The notes: generated by a model from the letters alone, not told the origin. A DNA stretch of 64,000 nt from Pannonibacter sp. SL95 (GCF_026672425.1 NZ_JAPPRC010000003.1:1656501-1720500), one strand, 5' to 3'; positions 24,479 through 33,882 are shown, counted from the first letter of the stretch. Made by a program: numbers and translations.

Positions 24479-25192
24479 TCAATCGGCGAGCTGGATCCGG
24501 ATCCGCCGGTTCAGCTTGCCCTTCTTTTCCATCTTTGTAATGTCTATCCGGCCGACCTCGTTGGTGCGGCTGACATGGGTACCGCCGCAGGGCTGCAGGT
24601 CGAAGTCCTCGCCGATGCGCACAAGCCGGACCTGGCCCGATCCGCGCGGCGGCGAGACGCTCATCGACTTGATGAGGCCCGGATTGGCGTCGAGCTCGGC
24701 GTCAGTGATCCACGACGTCGAGATCTCCATGTCACGCGCAACGGCGGCGCGGATGTCTGCCTCGATGGCCTCGCGCTCCGGTGGTTCCGGCATGTCGAGG
24801 TCGATCCGGCTTTCCTCTTCGCCGATCTGGCAGCCGGTGATCTTGGTCTTCAGGACAGCGCAGATGATGTGCAGCGCCGTGTGCATGCGCATCAGCCTGT
24901 AGCGCCGGGCCCAATCCACATGGGCAACAACCAGCTCACCGGGTTCGGGCATGAACGAACCGGGTGCTGGCAGGTGCCTGTGTCCGGTCTTGCCGTCCGC
25001 ATAGACGGTCGCGGCGATCTCAATGCGGCTGCCGTCGGCGCGTTCCAGATGCCCGGTGTCGCCCGGCTGGCCGCCGCTGGTGGCGTAGAAGACGCTGCGG
25101 TCCAGGACGATGGCGCCGTCGCCGGTGACCTCGATCACCCGGGCCTCGCAACTGCGCAGATACGCGTCATCGCGGAACAGGGGTTCCGTCAT
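24479..25192 (-). CDS. Alanyl-tRNA editing protein (AlaX-like)
   Basis: The product has 237 residues. The zinc-binding editing domain motifs are present: HTALHI (HxxxH) around residue 104 and CGGTH near the C terminus. The preceding FYATSGGQPGDTG is the beta-barrel start shared with AlaRS. It deacylates Ser- or Gly-mischarged tRNA-Ala in trans. GGAG precedes the ATG. It heads a two-gene unit with sseA. Confidence 0.88.
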   Translation of the reverse strand: MTEPLFRDDAYLRSCEARVIEVTGDGAIVLDRSVFYATSGGQPGDTGHLERADGSRIEIAATVYADGKTGHRHLPAPGSFMPEPGELVVAHVDWARRYRLMRMHTALHIICAVLKTKITGCQIGEEESRIDLDMPEPPEREAIEADIRAAVARDMEISTSWITDAELDANPGLIKSMSVSPPRGSGQVRLVRIGEDFDLQPCGGTHVSRTNEVGRIDITKMEKKGKLNRRIRIQLAD

Positions 25193-25277
25193 GCTGTGCT
25201 CCTCAACTCATGAACCGAAGCGGCGGGGGATGCGACGTTAACATGGCCAGCCGGAAGCGCAACCAGCCGGGCAAGCC

Positions 25278-25922
25278 TCAGACTGCGGCGCGAGCGGCCA
25301 GCAGTTTCACGGCAAAGGTGCCCATGACGCCGGCGAACAGCCAGTCAAAGGCCCGCACCGCGCGGGGTGACCGCTTCAGTGCCCGGGAGATCGCTCCGGC
25401 GCTCGCCACCATGCCGATCCCGAACGGCAGCGACAGGATCACGAAATAAAGACCGAGGAAGAACAGCTTGCCGGTTGCGGCCGGATCGCTCGCGCTGACG
25501 AACTGCGGCAGGAACGTCACGAAGAACAGCACGACCTTCGGATTGAGAAGGTTGGTCAGGACTGCCTGGGCAAAGAGCTTGCGCAAGGGCACGTGCGGCG
25601 CAGTGCCTTCCTCTAGCGACAGGGCCGAACCGTTGCGGATCGCGTCGAACGCGAGCCAGACCAGATACCCCGCACCCAGAACCTTGAGCACCAGGAAGGC
25701 CGACGGGGAGGTTGCCAGCAGCACCGAGACGCCAATGGCGGCCAGAACCGTGTGAACCACGATGCCGGCAACGGCGCCGGCAAAGCACACCCAGCCGGCG
25801 ACACGGCCATGCACCAGCGTCTTGGACAGCTGCAGCGTCATGTCGGGGCCTGGTGTGATGATCAGAACGATGGCGGCCAGCGTGAAGCTGGCGAGAACGG
25901 CAAAATCGGGCACAAACGACAT
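25278..25922 (-). CDS. LysE/RhtB family translocator
   Basis: The product has 214 residues and about six membrane helices. The family signature ITPGPDM near residue 23, followed by GRVAGWVCFAGAVAGI, and NLLNPKVVLFFVTFLPQF in the middle, are typical of amino-acid exporters of this class. Substrate not predictable. GGAG is 9 bp before the ATG. Confidence 0.87.
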   Translation of the reverse strand: MSFVPDFAVLASFTLAAIVLIITPGPDMTLQLSKTLVHGRVAGWVCFAGAVAGIVVHTVLAAIGVSVLLATSPSAFLVLKVLGAGYLVWLAFDAIRNGSALSLEEGTAPHVPLRKLFAQAVLTNLLNPKVVLFFVTFLPQFVSASDPAATGKLFFLGLYFVILSLPFGIGMVASAGAISRALKRSPRAVRAFDWLFAGVMGTFAVKLLAARAAV

Positions 25923-26009
25923 CGCACGGCGCTCCGCTGCAGCTTGAATGGATCAGATATATCTCGGCGCGCGGATCTGCGCCACTGCGCCGAAACGGAC
26001 TGTTTCCGG

Positions 26010-27539
26010 CTAAAGGATGGGCGACAGCAACCTGGCGCTCTGCGCCAGCACACGGAACAGATAGGGGCGTTGATCGAGGTCATCAGGCGCGGTGCGACGC
26101 GCCAGCCGGAAATCGGCCTCGAGCATCTTCGCGATTTGCCCGATGAAGGGTTTGTGGGTGAACCACAGGGTGATCTCGAAGTTGATGTGGAACGAGCGAT
26201 TGTCGAAATTCACCGTTCCGACGGACGCCAGCTCGTCGTCCACCAGCACGACCTTCTGGTGCAGGAAGCCGTCGAGATAGCGATAGACCTTGATGCCATG
26301 ATTGACGAGGTCGTCAGCATGGGCGTGGCTTGCCAGCCAGACGAGGCGATGGTCTGCCTTTTCCGGCAGCAGTACCCGCACATCGACACCCCGCATCGCG
26401 GCCGCATAGAGCGCGGTCTGGATTTCCGGACCGGGGACGAAATAGGGACTGACGATCCACAGCCGCTGGCGGGCGCGGGAGATCACCTCGGTAAAGGCGA
26501 TGGAACAGTCTTCCAGCGGATCGGCCGGTCCCGTCGGCATGACCAGCACCGGCTCGTCGCCCTGCGGTTCAAACGGGCCCGGCGAGACGATGTCCAGCGC
26601 CTGGCCGCTGCCCCAATGCCAGTCTTCGGCAAAGGAGAGCGTGCAGGCCAGCGCTGCCGGGCCGGACACTTTCACATGTGTGTCGCGCCAGTGTCCGAAC
26701 GCCGGGTCGCGGCCGAGATATTCATCGCCGACATTGTGTCCGCCGACCCAGGCATGGCGGTTGTCGACCACCACGACCTTGCGGTGGTTGCGGTAATTGA
26801 TCCGCATCGGGCCAAGAAGGCGCAGGTAATGGTGCGTCTCGTTGAAGCCGGAAACGGCAATGCCGCCGCGGCGCAAACGGCGAATGTAGGACTTCGGCAG
26901 GTCCTTGGAGCCGATCTCGTCATAGAGCAGATAGACGCGCACGCCGCTCCTGACCTTGTCGATCAGAAGGTCGGCCAAGGTGCGGCCCAGCACATCATCG
27001 CGAATGATGAAGAACTGGACCAGAACCACATCCTTCGCCTCAGAGATCCCTTTCAGGATCGATGAGAAGGTTGCGTCGCCATCGATCAGCAGTTCGCAGG
27101 CGTTGCCGGACAGGAAGGGGAGGTTGGCAATCTTCGACAGGACAGGCCAGTCGGAAGTGGCGTCCCGGTCGCCGAGCCCGAGCTCGGCCGCGCGCAGGCT
27201 GCGCTCGAACCTGCCCATCTTGCGCTGCACGTCGGCGTAGTCGTCAAATTGCTTCCAGCCGAACACCAGATAGAGAAACGCAGTCGGGAACGGCAGGAAG
27301 AACAGCGACAGCAGCCAGGCGATCGAGCCTTGAGCCGAGCGGCTGTTCATGACCTCTCGCACCGCACAGATGCCGGCGATGAGATACAGCAGCGCCGTGA
27401 TGCCGGCGATGATGCCGAGGTTGTTGAGGATCACGTCGACCAGCGTCGCGTCGCGGACGAGGGAACCGGCAAAGGTGGTGGCGCTTGGGGTGCCCCCTGA
27501 CAGAGCGGCCTGAGCGACGTCCGCGAGCGGCGCTGTCAT
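26010..27539 (-). CDS. cls: Cardiolipin synthase (phospholipase D family)
   Basis: The product has 509 residues. Two N-terminal membrane helices (NLGIIAGITALLYLIAG, then IAWLLSLFFLPFPTAFLY) precede two HKD motifs: NHRKVVVVDNRHAWVGG and LHQKVVLVDDELASVG. By family it condenses phosphatidylglycerol to cardiolipin at the inner membrane. Its ATG overlaps the stop of the cysteine synthase gene by one base, so the two are probably co-translated. Confidence 0.9.
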   Translation of the reverse strand: MTAPLADVAQAALSGGTPSATTFAGSLVRDATLVDVILNNLGIIAGITALLYLIAGICAVREVMNSRSAQGSIAWLLSLFFLPFPTAFLYLVFGWKQFDDYADVQRKMGRFERSLRAAELGLGDRDATSDWPVLSKIANLPFLSGNACELLIDGDATFSSILKGISEAKDVVLVQFFIIRDDVLGRTLADLLIDKVRSGVRVYLLYDEIGSKDLPKSYIRRLRRGGIAVSGFNETHHYLRLLGPMRINYRNHRKVVVVDNRHAWVGGHNVGDEYLGRDPAFGHWRDTHVKVSGPAALACTLSFAEDWHWGSGQALDIVSPGPFEPQGDEPVLVMPTGPADPLEDCSIAFTEVISRARQRLWIVSPYFVPGPEIQTALYAAAMRGVDVRVLLPEKADHRLVWLASHAHADDLVNHGIKVYRYLDGFLHQKVVLVDDELASVGTVNFDNRSFHINFEITLWFTHKPFIGQIAKMLEADFRLARRTAPDDLDQRPYLFRVLAQSARLLSPIL

Positions 27540-28573
27540 CAGGCGAAGGGCGCTGCGATAGCTGCCCTCGGCTCAAGCCAGGACGGAACCGGCAGCGACT
27601 TGCTGCGCAGGAAGTCCGGATTGTAGAGCTTCGACTGGTAGCGCGAGCCGTGGTCGCACAGGATCGTCACGATGGTATGCCCACGCCCCAGGTCCCGTGC
27701 CAGCCGCCGGGCGCCGGCAATGTTGATGGCGCTGGACCCACCCAGCAACAGGCCCTCGTGTTCGGCCAGATCAAACAGCAGCGGCAGCGCCTCTTCGTCC
27801 GGGATCATGTAGGCCTTGTCGACTTTTGCCGTCGCGATGATCGGCGTCACGCGGCCAAGGCCGATGCCCTCCGAGACGGACCCGCCCGGCGACATTTCAG
27901 CCTTTCCGGTGGTGAAGAGCGAATACATGCCAGCGCCATGCGGATCAGCGCAGCCGATGACGATGTCTGCCTTCTGCTCCCGGAGATAGCCGGACGTGCC
28001 GGCCAGGGTGCCGCCGGTGCCGACCGCACAGATGAAGGCGTCGACCTTGCCTTCCGTGTCGCGCCAGATCTCCGGTCCGGTGCCGACGTAATGTGCCTTG
28101 CGGTTGTCGAGGTTGTTCCACTGGTCGGCAAACAGCACGCCATTGGGTTCCTGTGCGGCCAGCTGTTCAGCAAGGCGCCGGGCGACATGCTGATAGTTGT
28201 TCGGGTCGGAGAAGGGCTTCACCGGCACCTCGACGAGCTGCGCACCGGCGAGCCGCAGCATGTCCTTCTTTTCCTGGCTCTGGCTGTCCGGCATGACGAT
28301 GACGGTGCGATAGCCGCGGGCGCTGGCCACAAGCGCCAGGCCGATGCCTGTGTTGCCTGCGGTGCCTTCGACGATCAGGCCACCGGGCTTCAGGTCGCCA
28401 CGGGCTTCGGCTTCGAGAATCATCTGCTTGCCGGCGCGGTCCTTGACGGACTGGCCCGGGTTCATGAACTCGGCCTTGCCCAGGATTTCGCAACCGGTTT
28501 CGTCTGACAGGCGGTTCAGGCGGATCAGCGGCGTATTGCCGATGCAATCAACGACAGAAGCGGGGCGGGTCAT
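27539..28573 (-). CDS. cysK: Cysteine synthase A (O-acetylserine sulfhydrylase)
   Basis: The product has 344 residues. The PLP lysine lies in NPGQSVKDRAG, and the phosphate loop and substrate site are VEGTAGNTGIGLA, where most CysK proteins have TSGNTG. CAVGTGGTLAGT and GGSSAINI are further fold-type II motifs. It makes cysteine from O-acetylserine and sulfide. A C-terminal extension after the core (YNPDFLRSKSLPVPSWLEP) is of a kind seen in alphaproteobacterial homologues. It leads a two-gene unit with cls. Confidence 0.87.
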   Translation of the reverse strand: MTRPASVVDCIGNTPLIRLNRLSDETGCEILGKAEFMNPGQSVKDRAGKQMILEAEARGDLKPGGLIVEGTAGNTGIGLALVASARGYRTVIVMPDSQSQEKKDMLRLAGAQLVEVPVKPFSDPNNYQHVARRLAEQLAAQEPNGVLFADQWNNLDNRKAHYVGTGPEIWRDTEGKVDAFICAVGTGGTLAGTSGYLREQKADIVIGCADPHGAGMYSLFTTGKAEMSPGGSVSEGIGLGRVTPIIATAKVDKAYMIPDEEALPLLFDLAEHEGLLLGGSSAINIAGARRLARDLGRGHTIVTILCDHGSRYQSKLYNPDFLRSKSLPVPSWLEPRAAIAAPFA

Positions 28574-28776
28574 GGAAAGGGATCCGATCTTGCTGAAAAC
28601 AGGGTAGGCGTCCTGCTGCGGACGCTAAACGCCCTTGGCACGAGGATCAAGTCGCGGTCAGGTTCCGTTATCGGCATCTTCGCCAAAATGGAAACGGACA
28701 GCGCACGCTTCTGCCCCAGCCGCGGCTTGTCGTGATCCCTGGGCTTCTTTAGAGTTTTGAGACAAACACAAGGGTG

Positions 28777-28806
28777 TGATCCGGTCTGTGTCTGCGTGCG
28801 TAACAC
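28777..28806 (+). promoter_or_regulatory. ECF11/RpoE-type promoter upstream of chrR-like gene
   Basis: TGATCC (28777-28782), then exactly 18 bp, then TAACAC (28801-28806). This matches the TGATCC-N18-TAAGA pattern known for Rhodobacter RpoE/ChrR targets at all but one position of the core. It is 71 bp upstream of the ATG. Confidence 0.65.
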
Positions 28807-28876
28807 CGATCAAATGCTTGGCGCATAACAGCGCACAAGGACATAAAAAACTTTGGGCATCTCTTTGGGCATCTCG

Positions 28877-29524
28877 ATGGAACAAACGACCGGTCTTGAT
28901 GAATTGCTTGCGGGCTATGTTGCCGGAACCCTGGCCGAGCCGGCGCGGGTTCTCGTCAGCGCGCACCTTGAACTGACTGACCGCAACCGGCCTTACGTCC
29001 GGCAGCTGGAAGCGCTTGGCGGACTGGAACTGGAACAGACTGCACCGGTGGCAGTCTCGAACCGGGATGCGCGCCTTGCTGCGATCTTCGGCTTGCCGGC
29101 ACCGCAGCTGCGTGCGCCGCAGCCGGAAGAATCGTTTGATCCGCGCCTGCCTGCCAGCCTGCGGCGCATGCTGGGTCGTCCGTCCCTGGACGGGATCGCC
29201 TGGCGTGGCCTGATGCCTGGCGTCAAGGAGTTCCGCATGGGTGAGATTGACGGTTGCTCCGCCAGTCTTCTTTGGATCAGGGCCGGCCGCGCCGTTCCCT
29301 CGCATACCCATGACGGCACCGAACTGACCCTCGTGCTGCAGGGCGGCTTTGCTGATGCTGACGGTCATTATGTGCGTGGCGACATCGCGATTGCAGATGA
29401 TCACATCGATCACAAGCCGGTTGCAGACCGCGATGAGGATTGCATCTGTTTCGCGGTGACCGAGGGCCATCTTCGCCTGACTGGACCGGTTGGCCGCCTG
29501 CTGCAGCCGTTCATTCGGACCTGA
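28877..29524 (+). CDS. ChrR-like anti-sigma factor with cupin domain, zinc-finger residues lost
   Basis: The product has 215 residues. The N-terminal domain aligns with ChrR (ELLAGYVAGTLAEPARVLVSAHLELTDRNR), but the two ZAS cysteines are Thr34 and Asn37 and the early His is missing; only His30 remains. The C-terminal cupin keeps its likely metal ligands His143, His145, Glu149 (VPSHTHDGTE) and His179. ChrR restrains the ECF sigma factor RpoE and releases it under singlet oxygen. No sigma gene adjoins this copy, although an RpoE-type promoter does. The SDR gene follows by 57 bp. The start choice (ATG, weak ribosome-binding site) is supported by the alignment. Confidence 0.78.
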   Translation: MEQTTGLDELLAGYVAGTLAEPARVLVSAHLELTDRNRPYVRQLEALGGLELEQTAPVAVSNRDARLAAIFGLPAPQLRAPQPEESFDPRLPASLRRMLGRPSLDGIAWRGLMPGVKEFRMGEIDGCSASLLWIRAGRAVPSHTHDGTELTLVLQGGFADADGHYVRGDIAIADDHIDHKPVADRDEDCICFAVTEGHLRLTGPVGRLLQPFIRT

Positions 29525-29581
29525 AGCCGATCCAGCGCGTTCACTCCTGCGTAAATCCAGACAAACGCAGGAGTTTTCACC

Positions 29582-30376
29582 ATGACACATTTTGTGGCCA
29601 GCCCCGCCGATGGCGCCGCCTGGATCACCGGAGCCAGCTCCGGCATCGGGCGGGCGCTTGCCCTTGAGCTGGCCGCTGCCGGCTGGACGGTCGTCGCCAC
29701 AGCCCGTTCCGCTGATGCGCTGGACGCCTTGGTGCGCGAGGCTGAGGGACGGGCCGGACGTGTTGTTGCCATGCCGGGCGACGTGACAGATGCGTCCGCC
29801 ATGGCAGCGCTTGCAGCCCGCATCGAAGCCGATGTTGCGCCAGTTGCCCTGCTTGTCGCCAATGCCGGGATCTATCTGCCGCAGGACGGACTGGCCGGAT
29901 CGGCGGACGCCTATTCCCGAACCATCGATGTCAATCTCAAGGGCACGGTCAATGTGCTCCTGCCGGTCATCGCGGCCATGACCGCCCGGCGCAAGGGGCA
30001 GATTGCTGTCGTCGCTTCGGTTGCCGGATACAGCGGTCTGCCGACGTCGGCCGCCTATGGTGCCACCAAGGCTGGTCTCATCAACATGACGGAGAGCCTG
30101 AAGTTCGATCTGGATCGGGCAGGGATCAGGATCCAGTTGGTCTCACCCGGCTTCGTCGATACCCCGGCGACGGCCGACAATCCCTTCCCGATGCCACATC
30201 TGATGCAGGTCGACGATGCTGCCCGGGCCATTGCCGAAGGACTGAAGGGCAAGGCCTTCGAGATTGCGTTTCCGCGCGCCTTTGTCCGCCAGCTCAAGTT
30301 CCTGCGGCTGCTGCCGTATCGGCTCTACTTCCCGCTCGTTGCACGTGCCACGGGATGGGCCAGGAAGCCGCTCTGA
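29582..30376 (+). CDS. Short-chain dehydrogenase/reductase
   Basis: The product has 264 residues. The cofactor motif TGASSGIG is near residue 17, NAG follows in VANAGIYL, and the catalytic YGATK sits after SVAGYSG with its Ser upstream. It is a classical SDR with an extended hydrophobic C terminus (KFLRLLPYRLYFPLV), suggesting membrane association or a lipid substrate. It is probably co-transcribed with the chrR-like gene. In Rhodobacter an SDR is part of the RpoE regulon, so a role in singlet-oxygen response is plausible but inferred. Confidence 0.85.
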   Translation: MTHFVASPADGAAWITGASSGIGRALALELAAAGWTVVATARSADALDALVREAEGRAGRVVAMPGDVTDASAMAALAARIEADVAPVALLVANAGIYLPQDGLAGSADAYSRTIDVNLKGTVNVLLPVIAAMTARRKGQIAVVASVAGYSGLPTSAAYGATKAGLINMTESLKFDLDRAGIRIQLVSPGFVDTPATADNPFPMPHLMQVDDAARAIAEGLKGKAFEIAFPRAFVRQLKFLRLLPYRLYFPLVARATGWARKPL

Positions 30377-30403
30377 CGGCATGCAGTTCCTGGCTTGTGG
30401 TGC

Positions 30404-31651
30404 TCAGGCGTCGCCTGGGGCTTCGGTTCGAGGAGAGCGGAGGACGGAAGCCTGTTCGGGGACCTGGCCGCGCATGGCGGCGGTGCGGTAGTCGGACGGC
30501 GTCTGACCCATTTCCTTGCGAAAGGCGGCATTGAAGGTCGAGCGGGCATTGAAGCCGACGTCCTCGCCGATGTCGATGATGCGGATGGTCGTGTTGGTCA
30601 GGAGATCACAGGCTTCCTTGACGCGCCAGCGGTTCACATACTCATAGAAATTGCTACCGATATAGTCGTTGAGCACCTGCGACAGATAGTTTTCCGAGAC
30701 CTTCAGGTGGTCGGACAGGTTGCGCAGATTGAGCGCGTGGTTGCGGTAGAGCCGGTCCGTCTCCATTGCCCGCTCGATCTTTGCCGCGATCCGCTTCATC
30801 CGCTCGCCATCGAGGGCCGAGCGTTGATACCGTGCCTCGGAAGAAACCGTCGCGACTGCGCCTTCAGACGGCGGCGCGGCGATGCTGACAGGCGGGGGCA
30901 GGGCGACGCTGGCGTCCATTTCCGCCTCGACGGCGGGGCTGCGGCGGGTCGGGGCGTAGATCGGCTGCTGCCACAGCGCCATAAAGCTCAAGGGATAGAT
31001 CCAGGCAGCAAAGATCAGCACGCTGACCAGCGGCGAGGGGTTCAGCTGGTTGAACAGCAGATTGTCGCCGAGCAGGACCAGGTTGATGCCCCAGGACAAC
31101 CCCATCAGCGGGATGTTCCAGTGCAGCCAGCGCAGGCTGCTGCCTTCCAGATTGGAGAAGTAGTCCAGTTTCTGCCGTTCGTGCCGGGCAAGTTCGCGAA
31201 TGCTCATCGCGACATAGAGGGTCATCACCGGCAGATAGACCAGCATGGTGATGATCCGTTCCGGCGGCAGCGGACCGGACAGATCCGTGCCGATGTCGTG
31301 CAGCGTCGGCCCTTGCATCGTGTGTGGCAAGGCTGTGCTGTACAGGATGATCGTCATCAGCTGCATGGCGCCGAAGGGGGCCAGGTGCCAAAGATCCTTG
31401 CGGGTCAGCCGGACGGGATCCTTGCTCGCCAGCGCGCGGGCATAGAAATACAGCGCCGGGCCTTCGAGCAGCAGCAGTGGCATCATCACCGCCACGACGT
31501 GATTGACGCCCGGAAATGTCCACCCGCCAATGCTGTACATCACTTCCGTAAGGTCGCCGACGGCCATCAGCAGGACGATGCCGAGGAACGCTGAGATCGC
31601 CAGCGAATGGTCCTTGCGCGGCTCGCGGCGGGTGAGCAGCAGCGCGATCAC
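30404..31651 (-). CDS. Membrane-bound AraC-family regulator
   Basis: The product has 415 residues from the GTG at 31651. The N-terminal half has about six hydrophobic segments (ISAFLGIVLLMAVGDLTEVMY, then NHVVAVMMPLLLLEGPALYF). The C-terminal 100 residues form an AraC domain (NLRNLSDHLKVSENYLSQVLN, then IRIIDIGEDVGFNARSTFNAAFRKEMGQTP). The frame continues upstream to about 31740 through a further helix-like stretch (DIFIIAIGLATHLVFV) without a standard start codon, so the real N terminus is probably longer. It is likely a one-component sensor. It is convergent with the SDR gene; target unknown. Confidence 0.85.
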   Translation of the reverse strand: MIALLLTRREPRKDHSLAISAFLGIVLLMAVGDLTEVMYSIGGWTFPGVNHVVAVMMPLLLLEGPALYFYARALASKDPVRLTRKDLWHLAPFGAMQLMTIILYSTALPHTMQGPTLHDIGTDLSGPLPPERIITMLVYLPVMTLYVAMSIRELARHERQKLDYFSNLEGSSLRWLHWNIPLMGLSWGINLVLLGDNLLFNQLNPSPLVSVLIFAAWIYPLSFMALWQQPIYAPTRRSPAVEAEMDASVALPPPVSIAAPPSEGAVATVSSEARYQRSALDGERMKRIAAKIERAMETDRLYRNHALNLRNLSDHLKVSENYLSQVLNDYIGSNFYEYVNRWRVKEACDLLTNTTIRIIDIGEDVGFNARSTFNAAFRKEMGQTPSDYRTAAMRGQVPEQASVLRSPRTEAPGDA

Positions 31652-31968
31652 GAAGACGAGATGCGTGGCAAGTCCAATCGCGATGATGAAGATGTCATTC
31701 GTAAACAGGATTGATGCTCCGCAAGACCGTCCCGGATTTCAGCCAAGGCCGTTGGACTGATCGCAGCCCATGTTGCCTGAAAGGGCGCGCATGCGCAGGG
31801 CGATCTGCGCATGCGCTGTCTGATCCCGTCAAGGCCGGGTGGGGCATAGCCTTGTGGAGCACGTCAGGGGTGACGTGGACGGGAGCAGGCATTGCTTGTC
31901 ATGTCCATCCGCCAGATGCGTCCGGACGGGCCCGGACGGACACTTGCAGCAAACATTGCCGGTCGCCT

Positions 31969-32889
31969 TCAACCGCCGAAGCGGTACGTGACAAATGCGC
32001 CGACGGAAAACTGATCCTTGGAGCCGCGACCATTGGCGATGATCGGCGACTTCGCAGCATCGCCGATCAGCCGATCATAGGATCCGATCAGGGTAACGGC
32101 GGTTTTGTCCGTGATCAGGTAGGTGGCATCAGCGGCAAGCCCGATGCTGGCGATGCCGCCGGAGGGACGATATGCCTTGAGACCACTGCGGCCCGCCTGT
32201 GCGCTCGTCACACCGAACACGGCGCGCATGTAACTCTCGTCGAACCAGGTCGCCTTGGCTTCAGCGCCGAGCATCAGCCGATGACCGAGCAACGGAGGGG
32301 CTTTCACGCCAACGGTGAAGTCGCCGGTCCAGCCCTCGGCGGCCTTGATCTTCTGGTTGAGGCCGAAGCGGTTCAGGCTCTTGTCGCGGCTGTCCGACAG
32401 CTTCATGACGCTGCGGCGGAGTTCGACGGCTGCCTCGAGCCAGGGCAATGGCTGATAGGCGATGAAGCCACCGGCGTCGAGGGTCGGGGCCAGATCGCCG
32501 AGGCCGTTCAGGGCCTTGCGGTCGTCCTTGGTGTCACGCCCCAGCGAGTACCGCAGCACGGGACCAGCGCGCAGGCCATAGGAGTTGAGAGCATTGACGG
32601 TCAGGCCCTTCGGGTCCAGGAGGACCGTATCGCGCCAGTTCACGGCCACATAGGGCAGGGGTGTTGCCTTCATCTTGCCCGAGCCGAGGAAGGCGGGGGC
32701 ATAAAGACCGCCGCCTCCGACCGTGACGGTCCAGTCTGACTGAGGGCCGGCAGCGTCCAGGTCTGCACTCATATCAGACGATTGCGATGGCACCGGTTCG
32801 GCCAGATCGGCAGCGAAGGAGGGCAAGGCGAGCACGCTTAATCCAAGGCCAAGGGCAAGGCCAGTCAGGACGGGGCGATGATGAAACAC
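31969..32889 (-). CDS. MipA/OmpV family outer-membrane protein
   Basis: The product has 306 residues with a GTG start at 32889 behind GGAG. A signal peptide (LALGLGLSVLALPSFAAD) precedes a beta-barrel-like protein with WTVTVGGGGLYAPAFLGSG, LNSYGLRAGPVLRYSLGRD and a C-terminal FVTYRFGG ending in an aromatic strand. These match MipA/OmpV scaffolding or porin-like proteins. AAYLITDK-type repeats of strands continue to the end. It has its own transcription unit, and no regulator is obvious. Confidence 0.85.
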   Translation of the reverse strand: MFHHRPVLTGLALGLGLSVLALPSFAADLAEPVPSQSSDMSADLDAAGPQSDWTVTVGGGGLYAPAFLGSGKMKATPLPYVAVNWRDTVLLDPKGLTVNALNSYGLRAGPVLRYSLGRDTKDDRKALNGLGDLAPTLDAGGFIAYQPLPWLEAAVELRRSVMKLSDSRDKSLNRFGLNQKIKAAEGWTGDFTVGVKAPPLLGHRLMLGAEAKATWFDESYMRAVFGVTSAQAGRSGLKAYRPSGGIASIGLAADATYLITDKTAVTLIGSYDRLIGDAAKSPIIANGRGSKDQFSVGAFVTYRFGG

Positions 32890-33081
32890 GTCGGGTTCTC
32901 CGCTTGGGGCCGGCGCCAGACGCGCCGATCGGACCGCGGTGCCGGGCACTGCGGTTGCCAGGGAGATGCCAGAGTGGGGGAATGACCGCGCCCTGTCGGG
33001 TTTGCCCGGACGAGACACTTGCGCTGACAGACCATGCTCATGTCCGGGCGGGTGCAGCCGGACATGGACTCCGAGGCGTGG

Positions 33082-33882
33082 TCAGCCCTGGTTTCGGCGG
33101 TTGAGGTGCCGTTCCAGCCGCGTTAACGCCAGCGACAGCGTGACGGTGAGGGTCAGATAGATCAGGGCGACGAGATTGTAGGTCTCGAAATACCGAAAAT
33201 TGCCCACCGCCGTGACCTTGCCCAGCTGGGTCACGTCGGTCACGCCGAGCACGGATACCAGCGAGGAGTCCTTCACCATGGCGATGAAGTCATTGCCATA
33301 GGGCGGCAGGATGGTGCGGAAGGCCTGTGGCGCGACGATCAGGCGAAAGCGCAGCCAGCCGCCCAAGCCCAGAGCCTTGGCAGCCTCGATCTGACCCGGG
33401 TCAACGGCAACGATGCCGGCCCGGAACACTTCGGCAAGAAAGGCGGAATAGGCGAGAATGAGCGCAATGACTGCGCGCCAGAGCAGCGAGATGTCGCGCG
33501 TCCGGATCGGGTCGAGGCCGAGGGCGCCTGTCAGCATGTTCCAGCCCTCGACGACCAGCGGAACACCGGCGAAGGCGACGTAGAGCAGCAGAACGATGAT
33601 CGGGACGCCGCGAATGATCTCGATGTAGAGTTTTGCGGCCTGCCGGATAACGAGGAAACGGGACAGCCCGCCAAGGGCCAGCAGCAAACCCAGCAGCGAT
33701 GCGCCGGCAAAGGCGCTAACAGTGACCAGCAGCGTGATGCCGATCCCCTGTGACAGCACGGCCAGCACCTGGGCATGGACTTCGCTGGTGAGGGTCTGGC
33801 CGAAGGCATAGGCCGCCGCAAGGGCCAGCACGACCAGCCACCAGGGAAAATCGGATGTCGATGTCTTGCGCGAAGGGCCCAT
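33082..33882 (-). CDS. Polar amino-acid ABC transporter permease
   Basis: The product has 266 residues, starting MGPSRKTSTSDF. It has about five helices of the HisM/GlnP class: ITLLVTVSAFAGASLLGLLLAL, EIIRGVPIIVLLLYVAF, and the EAA loop IEAAKALGLGGWLRFRLIVAPQA. It lies 119 bp after the binding-protein gene and no ATPase gene follows, so it must borrow an ATPase encoded elsewhere. Confidence 0.87.
   Translation of the reverse strand: MGPSRKTSTSDFPWWLVVLALAAAYAFGQTLTSEVHAQVLAVLSQGIGITLLVTVSAFAGASLLGLLLALGGLSRFLVIRQAAKLYIEIIRGVPIIVLLLYVAFAGVPLVVEGWNMLTGALGLDPIRTRDISLLWRAVIALILAYSAFLAEVFRAGIVAVDPGQIEAAKALGLGGWLRFRLIVAPQAFRTILPPYGNDFIAMVKDSSLVSVLGVTDVTQLGKVTAVGNFRYFETYNLVALIYLTLTVTLSLALTRLERHLNRRNQG

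Noticed and set aside
28574-28876. Missing or truncated ECF sigma factor gene before the chrR-like gene
   Set aside because: No frame of any length in this interval carries sigma region 2 or 4 motifs; only a promoter-like site is seen.
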